Shown: in pieces, positions 1 through 7,327 of the stretch
Numbering within the stretch: the first letter of the stretch is position 1
Layout of the letters: each line of letters opens with the position of its first letter
Assembly (NCBI GenBank): GCA_902797455.1
Contig: CADBTE010000237.1
Location: 1-39,986, forward strand
Origin: an uncultured Planctomycetota bacterium
Lineage (GTDB): Bacteria; Planctomycetota; Planctomycetia; Pirellulales; Thermoguttaceae
Length of the DNA stretch: 39,986 nucleotides
Direction of reading: 5' to 3'
Position numbers and translations under genes: made by a program
Notes under the pieces: model-generated
Databases searched by the model: none
What the model saw: the letters and a program-made list of their open reading frames with translations, nothing else
What the model was told of the DNA's origin: nothing

Positions 1-118
1 ACGCTTCGGTTTTTTACCCGAAAAACACGGGGATTTGCGGAAAAACACGAAGGACTGTTTTCTGCCGTCCAACAAGGAATTTTTCCCGCGCGTACCCCAA
101 TAAGGAGGCCGCACAACG

Positions 119-151
119 AAAAAAAGGGCGCGGCCTAAAAAAGCGCGCCCT
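119..151 (-). terminator. Rho-independent terminator of the alpha/beta hydrolase gene
   Basis: On the minus strand an 8-bp GC-rich stem (AGGGCGCG at 125-132 pairing with CGCGCCCT at 144-151) is followed by a run of seven T residues (plus-strand A119-125). It lies about 45 nt past the stop of the hydrolase gene. A second, AT-rich perfect hairpin (TCAAAAAT 151-158 / ATTTTTGA 162-169) sits just before it in the transcript. I see no gene in the remainder of 1-194. Confidence 0.65.
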
Positions 152-194
152 CAAAAATCATATTTTTGACGGGACAAGGCAAAACCGCGATAGG

Positions 195-1037
195 TCAAAA
201 CTCTTTACTGAGCCAGTCGCGGACAATTTTTTCGAACGCCATCGGGCGTTCCATCGGCGCCAGGTGCCCACCCTCTTCGATAACGGCGTAGGACGAACGC
301 TGCGCTTTTTCGGCCAAGGCCTTCATCGAGTCGGGAGGAGTCAGACGATCATCCTCCCCCACAACCACCAGGACGGGAACACGGAGTTGCTCGAGAACGG
401 CAGTGGTATCGCCGCGCTCGGCCATCCCGAGCGCGGCGGCAGCCACCCCCGTCGGGTTTTGGCTGTTCATCATCGTCTGGACAGCATCGAGAACGGCGGG
501 AGTGTCATCAACGGTCACGGGAGAAAGAAAGCCGGACGCACCGTCGGAAAGATCCTCAACACCCTCTTGAAGCACCGTGTCGGCCAAATGTCGGCGGCCG
601 GCGGCGGCCTTCGGGGTATCGGCTTCGGTCTTCGTATCGCAAAGAATGAGCCCTTTGAGCCGATGGGGATATTTTTTCGCGAATTGCATCGCGATGTACC
701 CCCCCATGGACAGACCACAGACTATCACCTGGGGGATATCAAGCTCGTCGAGAAGCGACGCCAGGTCATCGGCAAAGACGCCCATCGTGGTGGGCGGCGC
801 GTCGCAGCCGTCGAGATCGTCGAAGTCGTCTTCGCAGGCGGGATCACGAAAAACGAGATTCGACGCGCCAAACCCCCTCAAATCGGGAAGTATCGACTGG
901 CAGCAGCGCGCAAGAGACCTCGCGGCGGGAACCCACATAATGTGATCAAAGGGGAACCCGTGGACAAAAAGGATCGGCGTTCCCCGGCCGACTGTCCAAA
1001 CAGCGAGGTTCCCCCCTAAGTATCTTTCCGCGATCAC
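195..1037 (-). CDS. Alpha/beta hydrolase fold protein
   Basis: A 280-residue serine hydrolase of the alpha/beta fold, the usual length for the family. Visible features are the oxyanion-loop HGFPF at about 26-30, the nucleophile elbow GLSMGG with Ser110, an acid residue in GEDD (Asp230 in the GxxD position) and the catalytic His258 in EGGHLAP. The start is a GTG with an AGGA Shine-Dalgarno six bases upstream. There is no signal peptide, so it is probably cytoplasmic. The sequence resembles carboxylesterase/3-oxoadipate enol-lactonase-like members, but the substrate cannot be read from the sequence. An unusual acidic Asp-rich insert (about 66-80) lies between the lid-side strands. It is a single gene, divergent from the transglutaminase-like gene, with its own terminator downstream. 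The fold is certain and the specific function is open. Confidence 0.92.
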   Translation of the reverse strand: MIAERYLGGNLAVWTVGRGTPILFVHGFPFDHIMWVPAARSLARCCQSILPDLRGFGASNLVFRDPACEDDFDDLDGCDAPPTTMGVFADDLASLLDELDIPQVIVCGLSMGGYIAMQFAKKYPHRLKGLILCDTKTEADTPKAAAGRRHLADTVLQEGVEDLSDGASGFLSPVTVDDTPAVLDAVQTMMNSQNPTGVAAAALGMAERGDTTAVLEQLRVPVLVVVGEDDRLTPPDSMKALAEKAQRSSYAVIEEGGHLAPMERPMAFEKIVRDWLSKEF

Positions 1038-1101
1038 CTCTGATCCTTTCGTCTCTTTGGCCTAATAACCATTCGGAAAAACCGGACGCTCCATCAAGTT
1101 C

Positions 1102-1134
1102 ACCTCGGCGAGGAATGCTGTTACGCGCCGAGGT
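1102..1134. promoter_or_regulatory. 9-bp inverted repeat between divergent genes (possible operator)
   Basis: ACCTCGGCG (1102-1110) and CGCCGAGGT (1126-1134) are perfect reverse complements separated by 15 bp. The element lies in the divergent intergenic region and its right arm covers the spacer of the putative promoter ending in TATAAT at 1145-1150. This placement suits a repressor site, though a structured RNA element cannot be excluded. Confidence 0.4.
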
Positions 1135-1150
1135 TTAAGTGTGGTATAAT
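1121..1150 (+). promoter_or_regulatory. Putative promoter for the transglutaminase-like gene
   Basis: TATAAT at 1145-1150 is a perfect -10 hexamer. TTACGC at 1121-1126, 18 bp upstream, is the best -35 match and resembles the TTGCGC seen ahead of other genes here. Transcription would start near 1157, giving a leader of about 90 nt to the ATG at 1246. Confidence 0.42.
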
Positions 1151-1245
1151 GGGATGGGGTCTGGTTCCGTAATCGTAACTATAGTGCCTTGCGCTTTAAA
1201 AAGGAAGTTCTTCCCCTCCTAAAAAACCGAAATTACGAGAAAAAC

Positions 1246-2469
1246 ATGTCGAATCGGGCGAAAATCTCTGTTTGGGCATCTCCGTCCCTGTCGGAAAGCA
1301 AAAAGGGGGGGCTCTCTCCTGTTGTTCTGTGGGCGATTGTTTTTTCCCTGGCGCCGTCGTTCTGGGACGCGGCGGGGACATTCCCCGCCTCTTATCTGGC
1401 GGCTCAGGCCAGTTTCGGGTCCCTCACGGCCCCGTCGGACCAGTCGCCATCGCCCGAACAGCCGAAGAAAAAGCATCGAACCAAGAAAAACGCGAACGTC
1501 TCTTCGGAAACGACCGGAGGAACATTTTCGGGCGACGCGCAGGGAGGTGAGGCGGGCAAACCGAATTCACCGAACAAGGGCCCCGTCCTCGGCATCCCTC
1601 AGAAAGTCCGCTACCGCTACGGGATGGAGTTTGAGGCCAGGCCGGGAGGGGAGTGCTCCAACCTCTTCGGATCGGCGCCGATCCCGATGGAGTGGCCCGA
1701 ACAGAAAGTCACGTTGGTCGAAGAGGTCTTTCCCCGCGAGGCGAGGGTCGGTTATCGCGAGCTGAAAGAGGGGGGGGTTCGGCAGCTCCTGTTCAAGATG
1801 CGAACGCTCCAGGAGGGCCAAAAGACCGAGGCCTCGGTGGTGATCGAGGTCACTCGATATACCCAAGCCCCTCCGTCGGATACCCAGGGGCTCGTCGTTC
1901 CCAAAAAACTGGGACGTACCATGCGTCATTACTTGGACGATTCCCCTTTTATCGAGGTGGGAGATCAAAGAGTCCGAAAAATCGCCCGGACAATTAAGGA
2001 ACAGACCAAAGAAGAATCCCCCTGGAACCAAGTCTCGGCTGTTTTCAACTACGTCCGCGATCATGTCCGCTACAACGAGTCCTTAAAAGAGACGACCATC
2101 CGCGGCGCCGCCGCCGCGATTGAAACCGAAGAGGGGGATTGCGAGGATATGTCCGCCCTGTTCATCGCGATCACGCGCAATCTCGGGATTCCCGCGCGGA
2201 CAGTCCGGGTTCCGGACCATTGCTGGGCTGAATTCTACCTTGAGGATCCCGAGGGGAATGGGTATTGGTTCCCCGCTCAGGTCGCAGGTAACGAGGCGCT
2301 GGGCGTTTCGTCCGATACCCGCCCCATTCTTCAGAAAGGGGATTCGTTCCGCATTCCGGAATCCCCCCGTGAGGAGACTCGGTATGTCAAAGAGCTCTTC
2401 ACCGGAGATGTCCGCCAAAACGGTCCTGACCCGCGTGTACAGTTCATTCGTGAAGAGGTTTCCCGGTAG
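1246..2469 (+). CDS. Secreted transglutaminase-like (papain-fold) protein
   Basis: A protein of 407 residues from the ATG at 1246. An in-frame TTG at 1189 has no ribosome binding site and would only lengthen a basic N-terminus. A hydrophobic stretch (about residues 24-55) follows a basic region and suggests export or membrane anchoring; a Lys/Ser/Gly-rich linker comes next. The C-terminal half is a transglutaminase-like domain with Cys299 in EGDCEDMSAL and His325 in VPDHCWAEFYL. The position where the family normally has the third catalytic residue (an Asp after the WxP strand) reads WFPAQ, so the Asp appears to be replaced by Gln. Such domains in bacteria can be cysteine proteases or inactive binding modules. 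The next gene starts directly after the stop codon, so the two are probably co-translated. Confidence 0.8.
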   Translation: MSNRAKISVWASPSLSESKKGGLSPVVLWAIVFSLAPSFWDAAGTFPASYLAAQASFGSLTAPSDQSPSPEQPKKKHRTKKNANVSSETTGGTFSGDAQGGEAGKPNSPNKGPVLGIPQKVRYRYGMEFEARPGGECSNLFGSAPIPMEWPEQKVTLVEEVFPREARVGYRELKEGGVRQLLFKMRTLQEGQKTEASVVIEVTRYTQAPPSDTQGLVVPKKLGRTMRHYLDDSPFIEVGDQRVRKIARTIKEQTKEESPWNQVSAVFNYVRDHVRYNESLKETTIRGAAAAIETEEGDCEDMSALFIAITRNLGIPARTVRVPDHCWAEFYLEDPEGNGYWFPAQVAGNEALGVSSDTRPILQKGDSFRIPESPREETRYVKELFTGDVRQNGPDPRVQFIREEVSR

Positions 2470-3717
2470 ATGACGCCCCGGCAGCGGCCAAAAAAAGTTT
2501 CTGCGAGTTCCCCCATGAAGCGAGCGTTTTTGTTTCTCCTTTGTTCCGTCCTCCTTTCGGGCTTTGCAACCGCGCAGGAGGCGATTCAGACATTGGATTC
2601 CGGAGCCGCGATCTTCGGGACAATCGCCAAAGAGGACGACAGCACGGTCACGCTCGATCTGACCGGCGGGGGACAGCTGGTTCTGGACGCCTCGCGGATC
2701 AAAAAGAAGGACACCCCCTCCTCAGATCTGATCGAATGGCGTACCCACGTTCCTCTGTTGCCCGATACGGTCGAGGAACATCAAAAGATGGTCAGCTGGT
2801 GCCGCGATCGGAACCTAACCGACCAGGGACGTCTCCATGCCGAGCGAATCATCGAACTCGATCCGGAAAATGACGCCGCGCATAAATTCCTCGGCCACGT
2901 CAAACTCGACGGGTTATGGATGACCCCCGTGGAGCGCAAAGAACAGCTGGGGTATTCCAGTTTTGGAGGACGGTCGGTCACGCGGCAGGAAGAGGTGCTC
3001 TTAAGGCAAAAGCAAGAAGACAAAAAAGCCGTCAGCCGCTGGAAAAAGCAGATCAAGTCGAATCTCCCCCTTCTGCGGGAGCGCGATCCGCGCGGACTGG
3101 AATTCTTTCGTCAGATACATGACCCAAGGGCACTGGCTGCGGTGACCGATTTTCTTCGCCGTGAGGAGGACCCACAGGTTCGCGTTCTCCTCGTTCAGAC
3201 GATGGGTGGAATCGGGACTCCCGCCTCTTACGGCGACCTGGCGACTGTCTCGGTCATCGACGACGATTATGAGGTCAGGCGTACCGCGCTGGAAATCATC
3301 GGTTCGCAGCCGAAAGTGATCCCCAGTGTTATCCAGTTCTACCGCCGCCGCCTGTACAACCCCGACAACGCCACGATCAACCGCGCGGCCGCCGCGCTGG
3401 CCTACCTAAACGCCGGTGAGACGATCCCCGACCTGATCAACTCGCTGGTCACCAATCATCAGCGGACCATCACCGAGGGAGGAGATCGGCCAATCGCCAC
3501 GTTCTCCAATGAGGGATTCTCCTTCAATCCCGGCGGCGCCGTCACGAAGACCGTCACCGATACGATCGAAAACAGCGATGTGCTGGCCGCTCTTCAGCAA
3601 CTTGTCGAAAGCAATCTGCCGCCGGCCGTTGACTTCGGTTTCGATATCGACGCGTGGAGAACCTGGTATTTCCAGAGAATGGAACTCGACGGCTTCGATA
3701 CCCGCCGATCCGAATAA
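2470..3717 (+). CDS. Secreted HEAT-repeat protein
   Basis: A 415-residue protein whose ATG abuts the preceding stop codon, with GAGGT about 10 nt upstream, so translation is probably coupled. A classical signal peptide begins at Met16 (MKRAFLFLLCSVLLSGFATA); the ATG at 2515 is therefore an alternative start. The mature part has a small beta-rich segment (about 45-80, GTIAKEDDSTVTLDL), then a helical segment ending in a motif common in planctomycete proteins (residues about 108-155, HAERIIELDPEN and DGLWMT). HEAT-like repeats follow from about 215 (DPRALAAVTDFL, DYEVRRTALEIIG). These suggest a periplasmic scaffold or protein-interaction role. No catalytic motif is seen. It is paired with the transglutaminase-like protein and ends at a strong terminator. 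Confidence 0.78.
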   Translation: MTPRQRPKKVSASSPMKRAFLFLLCSVLLSGFATAQEAIQTLDSGAAIFGTIAKEDDSTVTLDLTGGGQLVLDASRIKKKDTPSSDLIEWRTHVPLLPDTVEEHQKMVSWCRDRNLTDQGRLHAERIIELDPENDAAHKFLGHVKLDGLWMTPVERKEQLGYSSFGGRSVTRQEEVLLRQKQEDKKAVSRWKKQIKSNLPLLRERDPRGLEFFRQIHDPRALAAVTDFLRREEDPQVRVLLVQTMGGIGTPASYGDLATVSVIDDDYEVRRTALEIIGSQPKVIPSVIQFYRRRLYNPDNATINRAAAALAYLNAGETIPDLINSLVTNHQRTITEGGDRPIATFSNEGFSFNPGGAVTKTVTDTIENSDVLAALQQLVESNLPPAVDFGFDIDAWRTWYFQRMELDGFDTRRSE

Positions 3718-3752
3718 ACGCGTCCCCCTTTCCCACCACGCGCCTTGCGCAA

Positions 3753-3780
3753 AAAAAGGAGGCCATTCGGCCTCCTTTTT
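3753..3780. terminator. Bidirectional terminator between convergent genes
   Basis: A perfect 12-bp stem (AAAAAGGAGGCC 3753-3764, loop ATTC, GGCCTCCTTTTT 3769-3780) has A-runs on the left and T-runs on the right, so it works in either direction. It serves both the HEAT-repeat gene (plus) and rpsA (minus). Confidence 0.88.
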
Positions 3781-3822
3781 CTTTTTTTCGCGCTCACTTT
3801 AATCGGAGCTGAGCTTGGAAAA

Positions 3823-5634
3823 TCAGTTCTCGTCGGTCTTCTCTTCTTCATTGACGGGGAACGAGAAGAGCGGGCCGGAACCACTTCCCATACCGCCCTT
3901 GAGGGTGTCGGGGTTCACCGTCTGGGCGGCCGCAGCGGAGGCCTGCTCCTCGGCGGCTTCAGCGGCCTCTTCCTCTTCGGTCCATTCGGCGCGCTTGCGC
4001 GACAGGCCGATCTTTCGCTCGTCGGTATCGACGCGGAGAACCTTGACCTCGATATCGTCGCCAACCTTGACGACCTCAAGCGGATCCTCGACCTTGTGGT
4101 TAGCCAGCTCAGAGATATGGAGCAGACCTTCGAGGTTATCCTCAAGCGAGACAAAGACACCGAAATTGGTGACCTTGGTCACCTTGCCGGTGACGATCTG
4201 GCCGGCCTGGTACTTCTCGGGGATACGGCTGACCCACGGATCTTCCTGGAGCTGCTTCAGCCCCAGGGCGATACGGTGGCTCTTCTTATCGACAGAGAGA
4301 ACCTGGCATTCGATTTTCTGTCCCTTCGCGACGACTTCGTTCGGATGGGTGACCTTGCGGACCCAGCTCATGTCGCTGATGTGAAGAAGGCCATCGATCC
4401 CTTCCTCGATCTCGATGAAGGCGCCGTAGTTGGTGAGGTTGCGGACCGTACCGGTAACCGTCGAACCGATCGGGTATTTCTCTTCGACCGATTCCCAGGG
4501 ATTCGGCTGGGTCTGCTTGATACCGAGAGAGATTTCCTGCTTGTCTTTGTTGATCCCCAGGACGATCACCTCAACGGAATCACCAACCGAGAGGATGTCG
4601 CTCGGGTGGTTGATACGTTTCGTCCAGGACATCTCACTGATGTGAACCAGACCCTCGATACCATCTTCGAGCTTGACGAAGGCACCGTAGTTCATCACGT
4701 TGACAACCGTACCGGTAACGCGGGAACCGATGGGGTACTTCTCACTGATATTCTCCCACGGGCTGGGGGTCTTCTGCTTCAGACCAAGAGAGATTTTCTC
4801 TTTTTCTCGGTCGATCTGGAGAACGACAACCTCGATCTCTTGGTCAATCGAAACCACGTCACGCGGATCGGTCACGCGGCCCCAGCTCATATCGGTGATG
4901 TGGAGCAGACCGTCGATACCGCCCAGGTCGATGAACGCGCCGAAATCGGCGATGTTCTTGATGACCCCCTTGCGGATCTGTCCCTCTTCCAATTCATTCA
5001 ACAGAGCGTTCTTGCGCTCGGCCCGCTGGGCCTCGATCAGGGCGCGGCGGCTGACGACAATATTGCGGCGCGCCTCGTCAATCTTGAGAATGAGACACTC
5101 GATCGGCTTGCCGATGTATTCGCCAATGTCGCCCGGACGGCGGACATCCACCTGACTGGCGGGGAGGAAAACGTTGACGCCGATATCGACCAGAAGACCA
5201 CCCTTGATCTTCTTGGTGACCGTACCGGTGATCGTCTCACCTTCCTTGATCTTCTCCATCATCTTGACCCAGGCCTCGATCTTAGCCGCCTTCCGCTTGC
5301 TCAGCAGAATCATATTGCGGGCGGCTTCCTCGCCGGTCATAGTATCTTCGAGCTCTTCGACCAGGACTTTGATCGTCTGACCCGCAGCGGGGGCCTCTTC
5401 TCCCTCTTCCCACTCGGAAATCGGGATTTGGCCCTCGCTCTTATAGCCGACGTCGACAATGACGAATTCTTTCTCGATACGGACAATCTTCCCCTCGATG
5501 ATTTCGTTCGGGGTGATTTCCTTACCCTCGACGATCTTCTGGCCAAAGTCGCCACCGCCGAGAACCTGTTGGATTTCGTCGTCCCAGTCCTGTTCGTTCA
5601 GATCCAGCCCGCTGATCAGGTTTCGATTTACCAC
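3823..5634 (-). CDS. rpsA: 30S ribosomal protein S1
   Basis: The ribosomal protein that brings mRNA to the 30S subunit. The chosen GTG start at 5634 gives 603 residues beginning MVNRNLISG, with AGGA nine bases upstream; a longer frame to 5700 lacks a binding site and family similarity. Six S1 (OB-fold) domains are visible at about 45-113, 135-197, 219-287, 304-374, 391-461 and 478-547. Domains 3-6 carry the typical GAF(I/V)...GL(L/V)HI(S/T) core, while 1 and 2 are divergent, as in the E. coli protein. An acidic Ala/Glu-rich tail (about 550-603) follows. It is a single-gene unit, with a bidirectional terminator downstream. A 631-codon open frame runs antisense to almost the whole gene; I regard it as a shadow. 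Confidence 0.96.
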   Translation of the reverse strand: MVNRNLISGLDLNEQDWDDEIQQVLGGGDFGQKIVEGKEITPNEIIEGKIVRIEKEFVIVDVGYKSEGQIPISEWEEGEEAPAAGQTIKVLVEELEDTMTGEEAARNMILLSKRKAAKIEAWVKMMEKIKEGETITGTVTKKIKGGLLVDIGVNVFLPASQVDVRRPGDIGEYIGKPIECLILKIDEARRNIVVSRRALIEAQRAERKNALLNELEEGQIRKGVIKNIADFGAFIDLGGIDGLLHITDMSWGRVTDPRDVVSIDQEIEVVVLQIDREKEKISLGLKQKTPSPWENISEKYPIGSRVTGTVVNVMNYGAFVKLEDGIEGLVHISEMSWTKRINHPSDILSVGDSVEVIVLGINKDKQEISLGIKQTQPNPWESVEEKYPIGSTVTGTVRNLTNYGAFIEIEEGIDGLLHISDMSWVRKVTHPNEVVAKGQKIECQVLSVDKKSHRIALGLKQLQEDPWVSRIPEKYQAGQIVTGKVTKVTNFGVFVSLEDNLEGLLHISELANHKVEDPLEVVKVGDDIEVKVLRVDTDERKIGLSRKRAEWTEEEEAAEAAEEQASAAAAQTVNPDTLKGGMGSGSGPLFSFPVNEEEKTDEN

Positions 5635-5965
5635 AACTAATATTCCTAAAGGGTTTTTAGTCCAACCGAAGCGTTCCATCAGACCGCCTGACGGAAACAA
5701 CCATGGATACCTCGGTTAAAACCTCAGGGTTTCGCTTCCCGTCCGCGATGCTTCGGGAACCTCTCCCGAAAATTGAACACGCGAACTTTCAGCGCTTCGC
5801 GCGCTTACAAAGCCAGTCGTCCCCCCGCGGAGCCCCGCAAAGACGGAAGGGCTTTAATAAAACGGCAAACTCGCTTATAAAGCAGATTAATCGGCTTATT
5901 CTACCTGAATCCCGCCGCAGGATAAGGGACCCCTCGTTCTGGAAAAAGCGGGATGGTCCCCGGGG
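5635..5965. other. Intergenic region and rpsA leader
   Basis: About 330 bp between umuC and rpsA. It should hold the rpsA promoter and leader (minus strand), but I could not find a convincing -35/-10 pair. A perfect 7-bp hairpin (TTCGGGA 5752-5758 / TCCCGAA 5764-5770) lies about 120 nt upstream of the rpsA start and could be part of a structured leader. A weak stem (GGGACC 5929-5934 / GGTCCC 5954-5959) lies just past the umuC stop with no T-run, so termination of umuC is unclear. Confidence 0.35.
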
Positions 5966-7300
5966 CTATTTCGCCTTGACCACCGGAAGGTCGGCCCAGC
6001 AGGTAGTATAGCTTGGGGAACGAAACTTCGAGGACGGCCGCCAGGAGGGGCCGTCCTCGTTTCCCCTGGCGGCACTTTCGGCAGCGCTGTGAATTTTCCC
6101 CGTACCGAAAGCGCGATTGACCTGATCGACCGCCCGCATCAGCTCGAATCGTTTGGCCCGGCGATCGACATCTTCCTCGGTATCGAAGAGGGCCCGATAC
6201 GATCTCTCGGTACTTTGGTCGACGATACCGACCAAAAGAACCATCCCGCGCTGATAAGCGAACCCCTCTTGATAGACCTGGTCGGTCAGGAACTTCGCGT
6301 GGTGAAGAATGGAGATCGTGTCGGAAGTCGGTTCTGCGAAGCCGATCGTTCGAGCCTCGTGCGATTGGGGCAGATCGGTTCGGAACCGATTGGTGTCGAG
6401 CTGGACGATGATCGCCGAGGCGGCGCAGCGACATCGGCGAAGTCGCTGCGCCGCGCTGGCGGCGAACTGGGCGATGGCGCGATGAATCTCCTCACGGGAG
6501 GAGATCAGCTCGCCGAAGGAACGGGAGACCCGGATACTCTGCGGGGTCGGCGGCTCATCCTCCAAGGGGAAGCACTCCTCGCCGCGCAGTTCACGCAGCG
6601 TCATCTCTTGGACGATCGTAAAATTCTCGCGGATCCACTTCGGGTCAACACGAACCAGGTCGGCCGCCGTCTTCAGGCCATACCGGTGGAATTTCTTCGA
6701 CAGGCGGCGGCCGATCCCCCAGACTTCCTCGATCGGGAAGTTTTGGAGCGCCGCCAGCCGCTCGTCGGGGCTCATCAGCGAAAAGTAGCGATCCGGCCTT
6801 GACTTCGCCAGGTGATTCGCCGCCTTCGCCAAGGTCTTGGTCGGTCCCACTCCAAAGGAGATCGGAATCCCCGTCCAGCGGGGAACGGTGGCGACAATCT
6901 CTTCTCCCAGCCGAGCCAGGGGTGTTCGGAGATCATCCGCGGACCATTCCTTGGCCGGCTGGGCGAATCGCCCGGTGAGGTCCAAAAACGCCTCGTCGAT
7001 GGAATAAATCTCGACATCGGCCGTCCATTGAGCCAGGGTCAGCATCACCCGATGACTTAAGTCGCCGTAGAGAGAGAAGTTCGAGGAGCGGACAATCACC
7101 CCGTTTCGGGCCAGGAACTCCCGCACGCGGAAGTACGGCGTCCCCATCGCCACCAGGGGTTTGGCCTCGGCCGATCGAGCGATGATGCAGCCGTCGTTGT
7201 TCGACAGGACCACGACCGGCCGAGAGCGCCATTCGGGGCGAAAGACCTTTTCGCATGACGCGAAGAAGGAATTGCAATCAGCCAGACCGTAAATTTTCAT
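5966..7300 (-). CDS. umuC: Y-family DNA polymerase, UmuC type
   Basis: Catalytic subunit of DNA polymerase V, a translesion polymerase of the SOS response. The 444 residues match the family length. The palm motifs are present: Asp8 in LADCNSFFASCEKVF, and Asp102-Glu103 in YSIDEAFLDL. Helix-hairpin-helix and little-finger regions follow (IEEVWGIGRRLSKKFHRYGL at about 190-215). The C-terminal UmuC-specific tail is also recognisable (MRAVDQVNRAFGTGKIHSAA and SPSYTTCWADLPVV at the end), which separates it from DinB. The start ATG has a GGAAG-type site about ten bases upstream. It follows the propeller/CBM9-like gene by 27 bp on the same strand, so it may be read through from that gene. No umuD-like gene is present in the window, and I see no recognisable SOS box. 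Confidence 0.93.
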   Translation of the reverse strand: MKIYGLADCNSFFASCEKVFRPEWRSRPVVVLSNNDGCIIARSAEAKPLVAMGTPYFRVREFLARNGVIVRSSNFSLYGDLSHRVMLTLAQWTADVEIYSIDEAFLDLTGRFAQPAKEWSADDLRTPLARLGEEIVATVPRWTGIPISFGVGPTKTLAKAANHLAKSRPDRYFSLMSPDERLAALQNFPIEEVWGIGRRLSKKFHRYGLKTAADLVRVDPKWIRENFTIVQEMTLRELRGEECFPLEDEPPTPQSIRVSRSFGELISSREEIHRAIAQFAASAAQRLRRCRCAASAIIVQLDTNRFRTDLPQSHEARTIGFAEPTSDTISILHHAKFLTDQVYQEGFAYQRGMVLLVGIVDQSTERSYRALFDTEEDVDRRAKRFELMRAVDQVNRAFGTGKIHSAAESAARGNEDGPSWRPSSKFRSPSYTTCWADLPVVKAK

Positions 7301-7327
7301 AGGTATCTTTCTTCCCGGCTTACGCTT

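Noticed and set aside
1189..1245. TTG at 1189 as start of the transglutaminase-like protein
   Set aside because: No binding site and a poorer N-terminus than the ATG at 1246.
3745..5640. 631-codon plus-strand open frame opposite rpsA
   Set aside because: It is antisense to a conserved six-domain S1 protein and its translation has no family features; the frame is open as a by-product of the sense codon use.
5635..5700. N-terminal extension of S1 to the ATG at 5700
   Set aside because: The GTG at 5634 has a good AGGA site and yields the expected MVNRN start; the extension lacks both.
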